From Spinacia oleracea (Eukaryota > Streptophyta > Magnoliopsida > Caryophyllales > Amaranthaceae): a DNA stretch of 64,000 bases. Position 1 is the stretch's first letter, and each line of letters starts with the position of its first letter. The stretch spans positions 116,657,157 through 116,721,156 of the forward strand of contig NC_079492.1 in assembly GCF_020520425.1 (NCBI RefSeq). The letters are read 5' to 3'. The notes beneath the pieces were generated by a model. That model worked only from the letters and a program-made list of their open reading frames with translations, searched no databases and was not told the origin of the DNA. A program made the translations under genes and the position numbers. Of the stretch, positions 51,380-63,324 are shown one piece after another.

Positions 51380-52028
51380 TAGGGATGTCAGTGGGGCGGG
51401 TTTCGTGGGAGACCCGCCCCGCATCCGCCCCAAGTAGGCGGGGATGGAGGTAGGTTTGGCGGGTGATGGGGCGGGGATGGGTATAAAAATCGTACCTGTC
51501 ATGGGTGATGGGGCGGGTGTGGATTTTGTGTTGAACCCGCCCCATCCCCGCCCGCTCCGCCCCATCCCCACTCTCCCCGCTTCATACCCGCCATGAGTGA
51601 TGGGGTAAGTGTGAATTTATTTGCATGTCTAAGAGATAATATGAATTTAGGTGAGATTTTTAAGTTTTTTGTTTGGATATTTTTGTTATGACGGGTATTT
51701 TTTTTTACTATATATGTTATTTTAGTCATAAGATTTTTTTTTCTTCCTAAAATTAACTTTCATTACTCCGTATATATGACAAATATTTGCTAAATAAGAA
51801 AAATTAGGCGGGTATTGGCGCGGGTATGGGGCGGGGATAAGAAGGGGATGGATACCCAGTTGGGTGGTAGGGCGGGGATGGATTTTAGTTTGTACCCGTT
51901 GGGGCGGGGATGGGGATGGATTTTGTACCCGCCATGGGTGATGGGGCGGGGATGGGGATGAAAATTTTAGGTGGGGATGGGAATGGAGGGACCTACATCC
52001 GCATCCGCCCCGCCCATTGACATCCCTA
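51380..52028. mobile_element. Non-autonomous hAT transposon, 649 bp
   Basis: Ends TAGGGATGTCAGTGGGGCGGG and CCGCCCATTGACATCCCTA are inverted repeats, flanked by a perfect 8-bp TSD GTTGTCGT (51372-51379 and 52029-52036). The interior repeats GGGGCGGGGATGG-like and complementary units many times. The short ORFs seen are consequences of these repeats. TSD length and TIR identify the hAT superfamily. Confidence 0.9.
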
Positions 52029-52134
52029 GTTGTCGTTTAACTTTGTCAACTTCAACAATATTTTTGTCACTGATATAGTGATATACACTAGGAGTACGCG
52101 TGGAATGTATAAGAAAACACATTATCATATTTAA

Positions 52135-52449
52135 CTAGTTTTTAGGCCCGGGCGATGCATCGGGTTACTGCATTAGTAACATTTATATTATTCTTACTTG
52201 TATTTAAAAATATTATTAATCAGTTCCTTTTTATTACATTTATTAGTATATTTTTTTACAATGATAGCATGCAATGTGTTATAGCTCGATAGTAAACACT
52301 TCAGTGTTTAAACGTGAGGTCGCGGGTTCGAGTCTTATACATGCTACATTTTGAAATATATGAAGATTACGTGAAATGAAATAATCACAAGCAGAGCGCC
52401 ACGTGGCACATAAACTTCTTTTGAAACGCGTTTTAATATATAGTATAGA
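52135..52449 (-). mobile_element. Non-autonomous Helitron (complete, minus strand)
   Basis: On the minus strand it begins TCTATACTATATATTAAAACGCG and ends CCCGATGCATCGCCCGGGCCTAAAAACTAG. It lies between A and T on the element strand (52450 and 52134). It contains a tRNA-like stretch on the plus strand (52280-52336). Confidence 0.82.
52280..52336 (+). other. tRNA-like sequence (A-box and B-box) inside Helitron
   Basis: TAGCTCGATAGTAA resembles a Pol III A box, and GGGTTCGAGTCT resembles the B box/T-arm at the usual distance. The cloverleaf is not complete (no matching acceptor stem found), so this is a tRNA-derived remnant rather than a tRNA gene. Confidence 0.45.
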
Positions 52450-52579
52450 TAGATCTTATTAAAACTGTTATAATTGAGTACGATAACCGTTACATAAAAC
52501 CGTTGTAATTTATTAGTACGAAATATTAGTACGAAAACCGTTATAAAACCGTTATAATTTATTAGTACGAAATATTATA

Positions 52580-52885
52580 CTATATCTGTTTTAAAATGAT
52601 CTTTACAGTAACTATTTTCATAAATATTAAGACAAAGTAGAAAAATTGTATAAAAATTAGGTGGATATAATAAAATATAGATAAAGTATGGTAAATGGGA
52701 GGTGAGTGAGTGTAAGAAAAAAATGAATAAAGTAAGAGAAAGTGAGTAGATAGTTGTAAATGTTATTGGGTAAGAGGGATAAGATAGTAAATTTTCATTA
52801 CCAAAAATAGAATAAAGCAAAGTGTAAATAATATTATGAAACAGACTAAAATGAAAAGTGTAAACATCATTTTGAAACGGAAGTG
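52580..52885. mobile_element. MITE (GTTTCAAAATGAT family)
   Basis: Inverted ends CTATATCTGTTTTAAAATGATC and ...ATCATTTTGAAACGGAAGTG with TA on both sides (52578-52579, 52886-52887). No coding capacity. Confidence 0.65.
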
Positions 52886-52936
52886 TACAATAAGATAGTA
52901 TATGTTAATTACAAATTCTTATTTACACATGGTATA

Positions 52937-53328
52937 TGTTTTGGGCAAATTCGACTCAGAGACGAACTTGCCTTGATGAAGGTGCTAACAATCGATTGAG
53001 CTAGATAATTGAGAATGGTGAGGGCAAGTTGTAATAGCATAAGATAATCGTAGGTTTATTGCTTGAAAATCATGTATGTAAAATAGACAAGACTAAGCCA
53101 TTTTATAGGCATTTACAACAAGAGTGTAACGTTTATGCTTAATTGCTCATAATTAGATAATAAATGCGTAACGAAGGCCGGCTTCATCAAGGGTTTGTAA
53201 CGTTCGTTTTGAGCCCAGCAGTTGGGAATACCGCTCGAATAATGTCACCTTGCGTCTTGTTGGCAGCCACGTATGCAATGCTTGCCATGTATGCCCATGT
53301 CACCAAGAGGGTATTTTCCCCCCTAACA
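52937..53328 (-). repeat. 3' LTR of the Tat-type element
   Basis: 392 bp, TGTTTTGGGC...CCTAACA as read on the plus strand. A GGGTTTGGGGACAAT purine-rich tract (minus strand, 53329-53343) borders it. The short plus-strand ORF over this region (53164-53493) is spurious. Confidence 0.93.
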
Positions 53329-53647
53329 ATTGTCCCCAAACCCATTTTGAATTTATTCCGGGAAGTTCAAAAAGGAAAAATGGGTTTCACGGAGGAAAAA
53401 TGGAAACCGCCTCTTAACCTCCCCAACACTGACGGCGTTAGAGTCATGATGACTTTTGCCTTGGAGAAGCCAACCGTCCATCTGCGCCAATAAATAAGAC
53501 TGCGCTTCCAACCATCCGCAATCACTTCTGCAATCTCTCTCTTCTCTTTCCCAGAAAAAACGATCGGCGCTCTTTCTCTCTCCTTTTTTCAGGTAACTGC
53601 TCGGCTTCCATGTTCTTCTTTCCTTCCTTCTTTCTTCGATTTTCTCT

Positions 53648-55626
53648 ATGTCGCAACGAATGGGAACGAAATCCACCCGCGCGAAGCACAAGAGAGTAGT
53701 GGTGGAGTGCGATCTGGTTGAGGGGCCAATTTTCAGCCCTACCCACATTCTGGACAGAAAGAATGCTCGGCCGGCCACTTGGGGGAAGCAGGATGTGGAG
53801 GCGCTCAGGGAGGAGTGTGGTTTTCCTCCGTCGGCGGTAATTCGTTTGCCGCAGCCCGAAGAACGGGCCGATTGGGTATCGGACGGCTGGGTGTGCTTCT
53901 ACGAGTATCCCTTCAGAATTGGGTATACTTATCCCTTCTCGCCACTGGTGCGAGGAGTTCTAAGGGCACTGGCGGTGCCGCCGGCGCAACTGATGCCGCA
54001 GGTCTGGAGGGTAATTCACTTGGTCGACCATCTGGCCGGCAAACTAGACATGGAGTTCCGGGTTGAGGACCTTGTGTACACCTACAAGGTCCAAAATTAT
54101 GGGGCTGGTAGGTACTTGCTGCATGTCAAGGACGACAGGGAGGCCCTTCTTTGTGCGGATAAGTCGAACGACCGCGGGTGGATGGGTCGGTTCTTTTTTG
54201 TGGAGTTGGCTAGTTTAGGGCCCGACTCCGACTTCTTGACGGGGGAGTGGATGGCTAGAGGTATTTTGTTTGTTTTTTGGCATTTTTTGGTGTTTTTTGG
54301 GCTTATTGATTTGACTTTGTCTCACTTTTGTGTTTTTGTAGGTGCATCTTTCGACACAGTTGGTGTCGGTGCCGAAGCCATAGAAAAGACTGCTGTGCTG
54401 TTGGGGGTCCCTCTAAAGGACAGAGCTTTCATCGGCCTCAAAACGCGAAGAGCCTTCTCAAGAAGAAGTAGTTTCTGAACCTGCGAACATGTCGACATCA
54501 ACGGGTAAACATGGATTAGGGTTAGTTTACATTTTGTTTCGGGTTCGTCGCCCTTTTTAATACAAAATACAAATTACAACTGCTGTGACGAGACTGAGTC
54601 GTCGAATAAATGCTGTCAACAGGTACTGGCCCGTCGACACGCTCTGGCAAGGCCCCATCTGCGGATGCATTGCTGAGGAAGAGGCTGGAGTCACTGGGAA
54701 GTATGTCTCGACCCAAACCTATTACTGTGTTGTCACCACCGAAGCCGCCAAAGGCTTCAACTGACGCCACGGTGACGGGGGAGACTAGCTCGCTTCTGCC
54801 TGCTGAGAAAAAGCTGCCGCCTCCATCTCGGAAGAGGAAGCTTGCAGTGGAGTTCCCTGACGACTATGGGTCAGCAGATGCGCCACGGGTTCAGCTTTGG
54901 CCCGAAGTCGACCGCCTCTGGATGCCGTCAAGCCGGGAGCGCCAGGAATCTTTGTCCCCAGTAGCTGCAACTGTCGAGAGAGTCTCGGATGCATGGAGGG
55001 TATGTGTTTTCTTTTTCTTTTTCTTTTCTTCGCCTCCTCCATCCTCATCTCGTCATTTTAGTGACTTTAAATATTTTTCTTTCGTACAGGCCCTGCAATC
55101 TGCTCTAGCCACACGTCATAATGTCATCATGTTAGAAGATCAAATAGTAAAACTGAAAAATGACATGAAGAAGGCAAAGTAGGAAGTTGGCCGTCTTGGC
55201 GGTGTGGCCAAGGAGGCGACGACAAGAGCTGAGGCGCTGCAGGTGAGCCAAGAGAAAGGGGCTGCTGAGGTCGCACAGTTGAACGCCGAGAAGGAGACTC
55301 TGGTTGCTGAGGTCGACGAGCTGAAAACGTCTCTCTCCAAAGTCAAGGCGAGGATTTACGAGTGTGCTGGTTACTACACTTGGAAAATGAAGGCCGAGAT
55401 GATGGAGGAGTTCAAGGCGGGCAAACATGCGAACTGGACTCCTGACGAAGACATTGCTCAGTTCAACACTGCATTCCCCGAGGACTATATCCCCCATGGT
55501 GTCGTTAGCGATGAAGAAGACGTTGAGGAGGGTGCACCTGCAACCAGCCCCAATGTCGAGACGATGGCGGCACCAGGCGATGGCGAACAAGGGGAGAATG
55601 CAGGCCCAACAGACCATCAGGAGTAG
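53648..55626 (+). pseudogene. Antisense extra gene (gypsy-type 'transposase_28'-like) inside the Tat element
   Basis: Reads opposite to gag-pol. Four exons with good GT-AG introns: 53648-54260, 54342-54504, 54623-54999, 55090-55626. Introns are short and T-rich. The first has 81 bp and no stop, so it stays open if unspliced. The N-terminal region (about 45-200: aromatic YEYPFRIGYTYPFSPLVRGVL, then PAQLMPQVWR) fits the domain often annotated 'putative gypsy-type transposon' (PF04195-like). A Pro/Lys-rich middle and a C-terminal coiled coil with an acidic tail follow. A one-base slip near 54443 and an in-frame TAG at 55180-55182 break it. A possible poly(A) signal AATAAA is at 56119. Function unknown. 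Confidence 0.75.
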
Positions 55627-56771
55627 TTCTGTCCCCCCCCCCCCCCTCTCAAAAAATTTAAAATTTTAATTTTTGTGTTTTGTTAAATAATGGCTTGTTT
55701 TAAACAATATTTTGTGTGTTCGGCCTTTGGGAAGGTAAAAATATTTGTGGCTGTGTTTCGCCTTGAAGGCGGCAGTCCTTTGTGTGTGTTTTTGGCTTGT
55801 CCAAGGGGGCAAGTCATGTAAATATTTGTGGACTTTTTAATTTTAAGTTGAGTTTGTGTGAACTGCTTGCGTGTTTGGAAAATGTGTTTGGGTTTGGTGT
55901 TTTGTTTTGCAGGTTGGGCACATACCTCGAGTTCGACTTTGGTGACGCCTCCAGCCTGTCAAAGGGGAACCTGCAAGAAATGTATGTTGTAGAAAATGTA
56001 AATCTGTATTCCATTATGTATGTAGTGTACATTGTAGTGTACCAAGCGTTTTTGTAATGGCCTAAATTGTGTTTTGTATTGTGTAAGACTTGTAATATGT
56101 AATGTATACAATCATGTTTGAATAAAATTAACAATATTTCCTACTACTTTGTTTCTTTGATCATTTGCACTCAGTTTCGAATGTTGTTTTCCTGTATGTT
56201 GTGTTGTACACTTCGCATCGTCTTTTCTTTTCTTGTCGAATCCATCATCATGTGGGCATTATACTGTCAACATAACAGAGCATGAGGATTGGCCGTTGGT
56301 GGAGCCAACGGCCCTCCGATGCCTAAGTCAGTATAGAGCGACATGAAGATGAGAGGGAATTACGACAAGAAGAAAAAAGAAAAGGAAGGTTAAAGAGAGG
56401 TACTGGACCAAGTCTTAGCCGAAATGCTTTATGTTTTTTATTCCTTCTAAGTGTACACTTCGTGTCGTTGTCACAATTATTGTCTGCAAAACAGAACGAT
56501 GGCGTGAGGATTGGCCGTTGGTGGAGCCAACGGCCCTCCGATGCCTAAGTCAGTAAGGATAATAATATGTGGAGAGAAAAAGAAGTAAAAAAGATAGAGG
56601 AAAGGGACTTAACTTTTGTTACTTGTGAGTGTATACTTTCCGAGATGATCTCGGTTTTGTGATACATTGTGCCCTCTCCACTTCGGAGCGTCGTCACAGT
56701 GACGGCGAACGCTAGTACGCCTGTGTGTTAGGAAAGACTAAAAAGCAAGAAAAAGAGCTTGAGTGTTCAGA
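55627..56771. other. Non-coding spacer between the antisense gene and the pol end
   Basis: Holds the 3' region of the antisense gene and two copies of a ~55-bp block (56280-56333 and 56504-56557) that each contain a perfect hairpin. No ORF is supported; the 91- and 106-codon ORFs near 55800-56130 have no family. Confidence 0.55.
56292..56534. repeat. Duplicated perfect hairpin in the Tat element
   Basis: GCCGTTGGTGGAGCCAACGGC occurs at 56292-56312 and again at 56514-56534: an 8-bp perfect stem with a TGGAG loop, inside a longer direct repeat spaced 222 bp apart. The same left context (TGTACACTTCG) precedes both copies. Confidence 0.85.
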
Positions 56772-59700
56772 AATGAAACAGTTTTAGGTGTGTTGCATTC
56801 TAACTTCATGGAATGGATGTGCCGTCTCTATCAACCAACTCGTACGCACCATGACCTGTTCGTCTCACGATCTGGTAAGGACCTTCCCATGTTAAAGCTA
56901 GTTTGCCGTGTCGAGGATCCTTTTTATTTGGGAAGACTTTGCGCAGAACCCAATCTCCCTGCTGAAATATCCCAACCCTCACATTTTTGTTGTAGCTGTT
57001 TGCGACAGCTTGTTGGTAGGAGGCCATCCTGACCAGTGCTGCTTCCCTAAGTTCGTCAATAGTATCGATGTCATAAGCCAAGACTGAGTCGTTCATTCCT
57101 GGTGCCATGAAACTGCTTCTTGCTGTGGGGAGTTCGACTTCGGGAGGGATGACTGCCTCGCAACCAAAGACTAAGGAGAAAGGAGTGTGATTGGTCGCCG
57201 TCTTGGGCGTCGTCCTGTCGGCCCAAAGGATCATAGGTAACTCGTCTGCCCATCTTCCTTTGGCGTCGTCGAGGCGCTTCTTGAGGTTGTTGATGATGAT
57301 TTTGTTACTTGACTCGGCTTGGCCATTCGCTTGAGGATATCTTGGTGTTGAGGTGTGCAAGGTGATGTTATACCTACTGCAGAATTCTTTGGTTTTGTTG
57401 CTGATGAACTGAGAACCATTGTCGCAGACGATCTCGGAAGGGATACCGAACCGACTAAGGATACTTCGTTTGATGAACGAGATGACTTAAGTATCTCGAA
57501 CTCGCTTGAAAGCTTCTGCTTCGATCCATTTGGAGAAGTAATCAGTCATTGCCAACATGAAGACGCGTTGTCCTGACGCTTGTGGTAAGGGTCCTACTAT
57601 GTCCATCCCCCATTTCATGAAGGGCCAAGGGGACAAGATAGGGTGGAGTACTTCACAAGGTTGATGAGAGATGGAAGCGAACCGCTGGCAGGAGTCGCAC
57701 TTCCTAGCAAAGGTGATTGCGTCTTTCTTCATGGTGGGCCAGAAATATCCCATGGTAAGGGTTTTGTGGGCTAAGCTTCTTCCTCCGGCGTGGTTTCCAC
57801 ATTCTCCATCATGTATATTGCGCAATGTCGACTCGATTTCGTCATGATCGAGGCATCTCAGGTACGGTCCTGCAACCGACTTTCTGAACAATACTCCATG
57901 GATTAGGATAAATCTGGAGGCTTTCATGCGGAAGGCTTTTTCGTGGGTGACTCCAGGTGGGGTGGTGTTGTGTTTAAGCCAGCGTATGTAAGGGTCGCGC
58001 CATGAGGGCATTTGAGTAGGTTGGGACTGTTCGGTGATGGGTAGGTTATCTTTGGTGATGGCCGGATACATTAAGTGGACTACGGGGATGGAGGTGAGTT
58101 TAGGTTTGATGTTTGAGCCAAGATTGGCTAAGGCGTCAGCCTGGGTGTTTTGGTCTCTTGGTATTTGTTGTAAGGTGCATGAGTCGAACTTGTTCACGAG
58201 CCTTTTTGCTATTTCCAAGTAGGCCTGCATCTTTGAGTCCTTCGCTGCATACGAACCGTTAATCTGGCTGATAATCAATAAAGAATCCCAACGTACCTCA
58301 AGTCGACGGATATTTATGTCGAGTGCTAATGACAACCCCAGGATCAAAGCTTCGTACTCTGCTTCGTTGTTGGTAGCTTTGAACTCGCAACAGACAGATT
58401 GTACTATGGTGTCCCCTTGTGGCGATTTTAGCACGATGCCGAGGTCTGTCCCCCGTATGTTGGAGGAGCCGTCAGTATGTAGGGTCCATGTTGACGAGGA
58501 TCCATTGTTGGTCAGTGTGTTGACTTCGTGATCGACTTCGTGTTGGAGGCTCGGGCTGAATTCAGCCACAAAATCAGCCAGAGCTTGCGACTTGATGGTT
58601 GTGCGAGGTTCGTATCTGATGTCGTAACAGCCTAATTGTATTGCCCATTTGGACATCCTTCCAGACAACTCGGGTTTCCTAATGATTGACTTCATGGGAT
58701 AGTTAGTTCTAACAGTGATAGGATGACATTCGAAATAAGGGCGCAATTTAACAGAAGCGACGACTAAAGCAAGGACAAGTTTTTCGAGATGAGAGTACCT
58801 TGTTTCGGCGCTAAGTAAGGACTTACTGACGTAATAAACAGGTAGCTGCTTTCCGTCTTCTTCCCGTACTAACACTGCACTGATGGTCGACTCTGTAACT
58901 GCGAGGTATACTTGAAGCACTTCATTGTTTTTTGGTTTGGACAGTAACGGGGGGTTCGACAGGTATTGCTTGAGTTGCTGCAATGCGACTTCGTGCCGGT
59001 CAGTCCAGCTGAACTTCTCATTCTTCCTGAGGATGTCGTAGAACAACTTGCATTTGTCGGACGACCTGTAGATGAAGCGGTTGAGGGCAGCCACTCTGCC
59101 TGCTAATTTTTGTACATCCTTCTGGTTTCGAGGTGATTGTAGGTTGATGATTGCGTGGATCTGATCAGGACTAGCTTCGATGCCTCTTTGAGTAACCATG
59201 TAACCTAAGAATTTTCCAGAAGAGACTCCGAACGAGAATTTGGTGGGGTTGAGCTTCATGTTGTACTCTCGCAACACGTCGAAGGCTTGTTGAAGATGCG
59301 TGATGTGATCCGAGGCTATCTTGGATTTTACAAGCATGTCGTCGATGTAGACTTCCATTGTGTCGCCAAACTGTTTTCTGAACATTTTGTTGACTAGGCG
59401 CTGATAGGTGGCGCCTGCGTTCCTTAAACCGAACGGCATGACCTTGTAACAATAAGTTCCCCGCTCCGTGATGAAAGCAGTTTTCTCTTGATCTTCTGGG
59501 TGCATCAAAATCTGGTTGTATCCACTGAACGCGTCCATGAATGTGAGCATGTCATGTCCCGCAATAGCATCAACCATGGCGTCGATGTGGGGTAAGGGAA
59601 AAGAATCTTTAGGGCATGCTTTGTTGATGTCGGTGAAATCTATGCACACTCGCCATTTCCCATTCTTTTTCCTGACTACGACGACATTGGCCAACCAGTC

Positions 59701-60216
59701 TGGGTATTTTACTTCCCTGATCTTTCCTGTATCTAGTAGCTGCTGAACTTCATCGTTGATAATTTGGTTGCGTTCTAGAGCGAATTTCCGCCACTTTTGT
59801 TTAACGGGCTTGTGTCGGGGGTCGACACTGAGTTTGTGAGTGATGACGTCTGGACTGATGCCTGGCATATCTTCATGTGACCATGCGAAGCAATCCGCGT
59901 TGGCTTTGAGGAATGTAACAAGTTCCGACCTGATGTCGTCGGGTACATCACATCCAATAAAAACGAACTGTTCTGGCTTCGCAGGATCCAAGATGATCTC
60001 GTCGAGTTGTTCGGATTTGGGCTCTTCGTAGCTCGCTGGTTCGGAATTGGACTGTGATTGCTATAATGAGGATTTATTTGTGGCCGATGGTTTTAGGGCC
60101 GCCATGTAGCATTCTTTGGACTCTTGCTGATCTCCTTTGATTTCTTGAACCCCCCATCGAGTCGGGAACTTGATGGTTTGGTGATATGTTGAAGGGATGG
60201 CCTTCATGTCGTGGAA
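56772..60216 (-). pseudogene. pol: Tat pol: reverse transcriptase, dual RNase H, integrase (with stops)
   Basis: One continuous frame interrupted by stops. The main ORF (59991-57487, 834 codons) holds RT with PFGLRNAGATYQ and the catalytic YIDD (~215), then a Gypsy RNase H region (~330-450). A second RNase H begins TLHTDGSS (~500) and shows NNEAEYEAL; it is the archaeal-type RNase H known in Tat elements. Integrase follows, with a zinc region (HDGECGNHAG ... CDSCQRF, ~725-770) and the first catalytic Asp in AMTDYFSK. A TAA at 57487-57489 ends it; the same frame resumes with CDNGSQF and QANGQAESSNK (second Asp and Glu). A TAG lies upstream at 60061-60063, and TGA and TAG fall within the last ~12 codons before the frame's natural end. 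No frameshift occurs within pol. Confidence 0.9.
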
Positions 60217-62745
60217 CTAGGGCCTGCCCACAATAATGTTGTAAGATGAAGGGAAATCAATAACACAAAACTTTACCTGTTGGTTGATCCCTTGTGCGTA
60301 AACGGGTAGGGTAACTTCTCCGAAGGTGGTTTTTGCTTCGCCACTGAACCCTATTAGCACGGTGGATTTTTTGACGACATATGTGTCTGGGTTGAGCCCC
60401 ATCTCCTTGAGGGCGTCGAGCATCATCACGTTAGTTGAACTGCCATTGTCGACAAGGACTCGTTTGATCATGCAGTTTCCAACAGGAATAGATATTACCA
60501 AGCCGTCGTGATGTTTGTCCGATATGTCCCCTGCATCAGATTCATCAAAAGATATGGGGGTTAGGTATTTGGCGGCTACGGCTCGGACTGGCCTGTCTAT
60601 CTCATTTTCTCGGGCGTGTCTCTTTGCTGCAGAATAAGTTAAACCACAAATGTCAGAACCTCCAACAATAAAATTCACAGTTTTAGTATGAGGGGGAGGT
60701 GGAGGAGGTCGAGATGGAGAGTTAGAGTTGTCTTTGTTGACAACGCCACGAGCTTTATCTGACATGACGTCCTTGAGGTAACCATTTTTCAGCAGGTAGG
60801 CTACTTCTCTCCTCAACGCAACGCAGTCGTTGGTTGTGTGACCGATGTCGGCATGGAAATCACACCATTTAGAGGGATCCTTCTTCGGCTCGGGTTTGCT
60901 GGACTTCGGCGGCCATTGCACTGCTTTCCCCATCTTCAAGAGGTGGTTCATCAGACCTAAAGTGTCAACACAGAAAGAATATTCGTTAATTTTTGGAGGC
61001 AGATCCGGGCTGTTCTTCCAGTCGGAGTCGTCGTCTTCCTCCACCACTGCTACATGTTGAGGTCGGGAATAAGGGGCAGGGCGATCGTTGCTCCTCTTGG
61101 GATAGGGCAACCGTCTTTCCGTCTTCGAGTAGTCATTACCCCCTTTCCGAGAATGGAGAGTTTCTTCCAACGTAACTTGGGGCATTGCTTTGGCTTGAGC
61201 ATCTTCGAACGTCTTGCAGGGGTATTTGATTAAATCCCTCCAGAGGTCAGTTTTGCCATACAATCCCTGCCTGAACGCTTCGATGGCTGTCGGGGCATCA
61301 CATTCAGGAACAATCACCTTCTCCCTGATGAACCGGGCTATATAATCCTTCAGGGTTCGTCAGGACGTTGGATTACTCGGTATAAGTCGCTTGTCTGCTT
61401 CTCTAAACACCTGCTGCTAGCAAACTGTTGGTTGAACATGTTGTCGAGGTGAGCAAAAGAGGTAATGCACCCATTTGGTAGGTCAGTCAACCACTTCAAG
61501 GCGGGCCCAACCAATGTCGAACCGAACCCCTTACAAAGGCTGGATTCTCTCATGTGTTTGGGGACTGGAATGGTCATCATCCGTTGTTTGTAGGTCAAGA
61601 TATGTTCTCTAGGGTCGGTCGTCCCGTCATACATGGGCATGTTGGGTGGGCTGAATCGTTTTGGGATGTCTATTGCATCAATGGGATCAGCATATGGGGA
61701 GTCGGCATAACTGTCTAGGCTAGCTTCTTTGATTGGTGTTGGTACACCAGGGATTTTGTTTATCATAGTCATGATTTGTCGGAATTGGTGATTGCTGTTC
61801 TCATAGATGCTGTTGAGCACCGGGACGAGGGGGCTAAATGTTTTGGGAAGGCTGGCTTGGAGATGTTGATAATAGGTACTCTGTGGGTATACGCCATGAG
61901 GTTGGTGAGGAGTGAACTGCGGCACCACTTGTTGCATGTAAGGGGGCGTTCCTTGAGTAGCGTGGGTACCTGCAACATAAGGGAAAGGAGTTACGAAACC
62001 GTGACTAACCGGAACGACTGACCTGTTAAGAGGAGTGTATGGAGAGTAGTTTCGAGAAGAGACAGGGCGCATTAGGGCATTGGAAAACGCTGCTTGCGGC
62101 GCCTGGCTGGCTAAAGGAACCGTCATCAACTGGGGGTGTGCTCCTGGCGCCGGAGTGACCAGGTTGACAACAGGTTGGACGACTTGCTGAGAGAAGAGTT
62201 GGTCCCATGGCATTTGAGTCGCTAGCGTTGATCCTTGCGCCGGAAGCGTAACGGGCAGAGGCATTGACATGGTCACCATTGGGGGGGGGCAACGGACGAG
62301 ACACCGGAACGGAGGCGGGAGCCGTCACCACGGTGGATGTCGTCATGCCGACCTGAGGTGGGGTGACCCGGGCAGCCGTCGTGGCGACAACTGTTGCCGA
62401 TGTTCCCGCAGAGGATGGTCGAATTGGAGGTGGCGGAAGCCAACTCGGGTAAGAGCGGGGCGGATTTGGTAGCGGATCGAACTCGCGGATCTGTTCGAGG
62501 ACAGGGCCCCCAGGTTCGCCAAAAGGTATATGGAGGGGATGGTCTGGAGCGGCGTCAAGATCCAAGCGGCGGTTTAATCCGGAGGTGTCTCGTCGGTACT
62601 GGAACCTGGATCCGGTGGCGATGAATGCGGTGGACCTGACTTGAGAGTGCAATGCTTCATTCTCTTTCTGGAGGATGTTGATGCGCTGCTCCATGGCTTC
62701 GAAGCGACAAATAATGTCGTCGGATGAGCTAGCGTTTCCGGCCAT
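60217..62745 (-). pseudogene. gag: Tat gag and protease (frameshifted)
   Basis: The likely start is the ATG at 62745 (MAGNASSSDD). Three overlapping pieces cover it: 62745 to ~62280, 62279-61350 in another frame, and 61317-60217 back in the first frame. The first shift falls at a G-run (62280-62289 on the plus strand), the second near 61355. The Pro-rich N part precedes a typical Gypsy gag core (ALKWLTDLPNG, FAHLDNMFNQQFASSR). A Cys-His knuckle-like CDFHADIGHTTNDC follows (~residue 152 of the last piece), then an aspartic protease motif VLVDNGSSTNVM (~288). The piece ends at a TAG (60217-60219), after which homology runs on in the same frame into pol. The element would normally read gag-pol as one polyprotein. 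Confidence 0.88.
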
Positions 62746-62786
62746 GGTGATCGGAATGGTATTATCGAGCTGCTTTTGATTGTCAG

Positions 62787-62803
62787 CCCCACGGTGGGCG
62801 CCA
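62787..62803 (-). other. Primer-binding site of the Tat-type element
   Basis: On the minus strand TGGCGCCCACCGTGGGG, three bases after the 5' LTR end, as in many plant Tat elements. Confidence 0.7.
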
Positions 62804-62806
62804 AAT

Positions 62807-63198
62807 TGTTTTGGGCAAATTCGACTTAGAGACGAACTTGCCTTGATGAAGGTGCTAACAATCGATTGAGCTAGATAATTGAGAATGGTGAGGGCAAGTT
62901 GTAATAGCATAAGATAATCGTAGGTTTATTGCTTGGAAATCATGTATGTAAAATAGACAAGACTAAGCCATTTTATAGGCATTTACAACAAGAGTGTAAC
63001 GTTTATGTTTAATTGCTCATAATTAGATAATAAATGCGTAATGAAGGCCGGCTTCATCAAGGGTTTGTAACGTTCGTTTTGAGCCCAGCAGTTGGGAATA
63101 CCGTTTGAATAATGTCACCTTGCGTCTTGTTGGCAGCCACGTATGCAATGCTTGCCACGTATGCCCATGTCACCAAGAGGGTATTTTCCCCCCTAACA
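62807..63198 (-). repeat. 5' LTR of the Tat-type element
   Basis: 392 bp, pairs with 52937-53328 (seven transitions), bordered by TSD GTATA at 63199-63203. Confidence 0.93.
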
Positions 63199-63324
63199 GT
63201 ATACAATAAATGTTGTAAATCAGGGTAAGACTTAAATGAAAATGCTTAAAAGTTATTCTGATATGTAAAAGTTATCTATTGTACTTTTTAGTGATAATTT
63301 TTTTTTTCATTTTAATAAAGAATA

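Larger units (their letters stand above)
52937..63198 (-). mobile_element. Tat-type Ty3-Gypsy retrotransposon (complete, disabled)
   Basis: A 10,262-bp element with perfect TSD GTATA (52932-52936 and 63199-63203) and two 392-bp LTRs that differ at seven positions, all transitions. Orientation is minus: primer site at 62787-62803, gag, protease, RT, RNase H, a second RNase H, integrase, then an extra gene on the opposite strand before the 3' LTR. Dual RNase H and an extra ORF between pol and the 3' LTR are known traits of the Tat lineage. Several in-frame stops and two frameshifts disable it. Confidence 0.93.

Noticed and set aside
51308-51729. ORFs on the minus strand over the G-rich hAT element
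   Set aside because: They are read-outs of the GGGGCGGGGATGG repeats.
53164-53493. 109-codon plus-strand ORF over the Tat 3' LTR
   Set aside because: Mostly LTR sequence that recurs in the other LTR; no domain.
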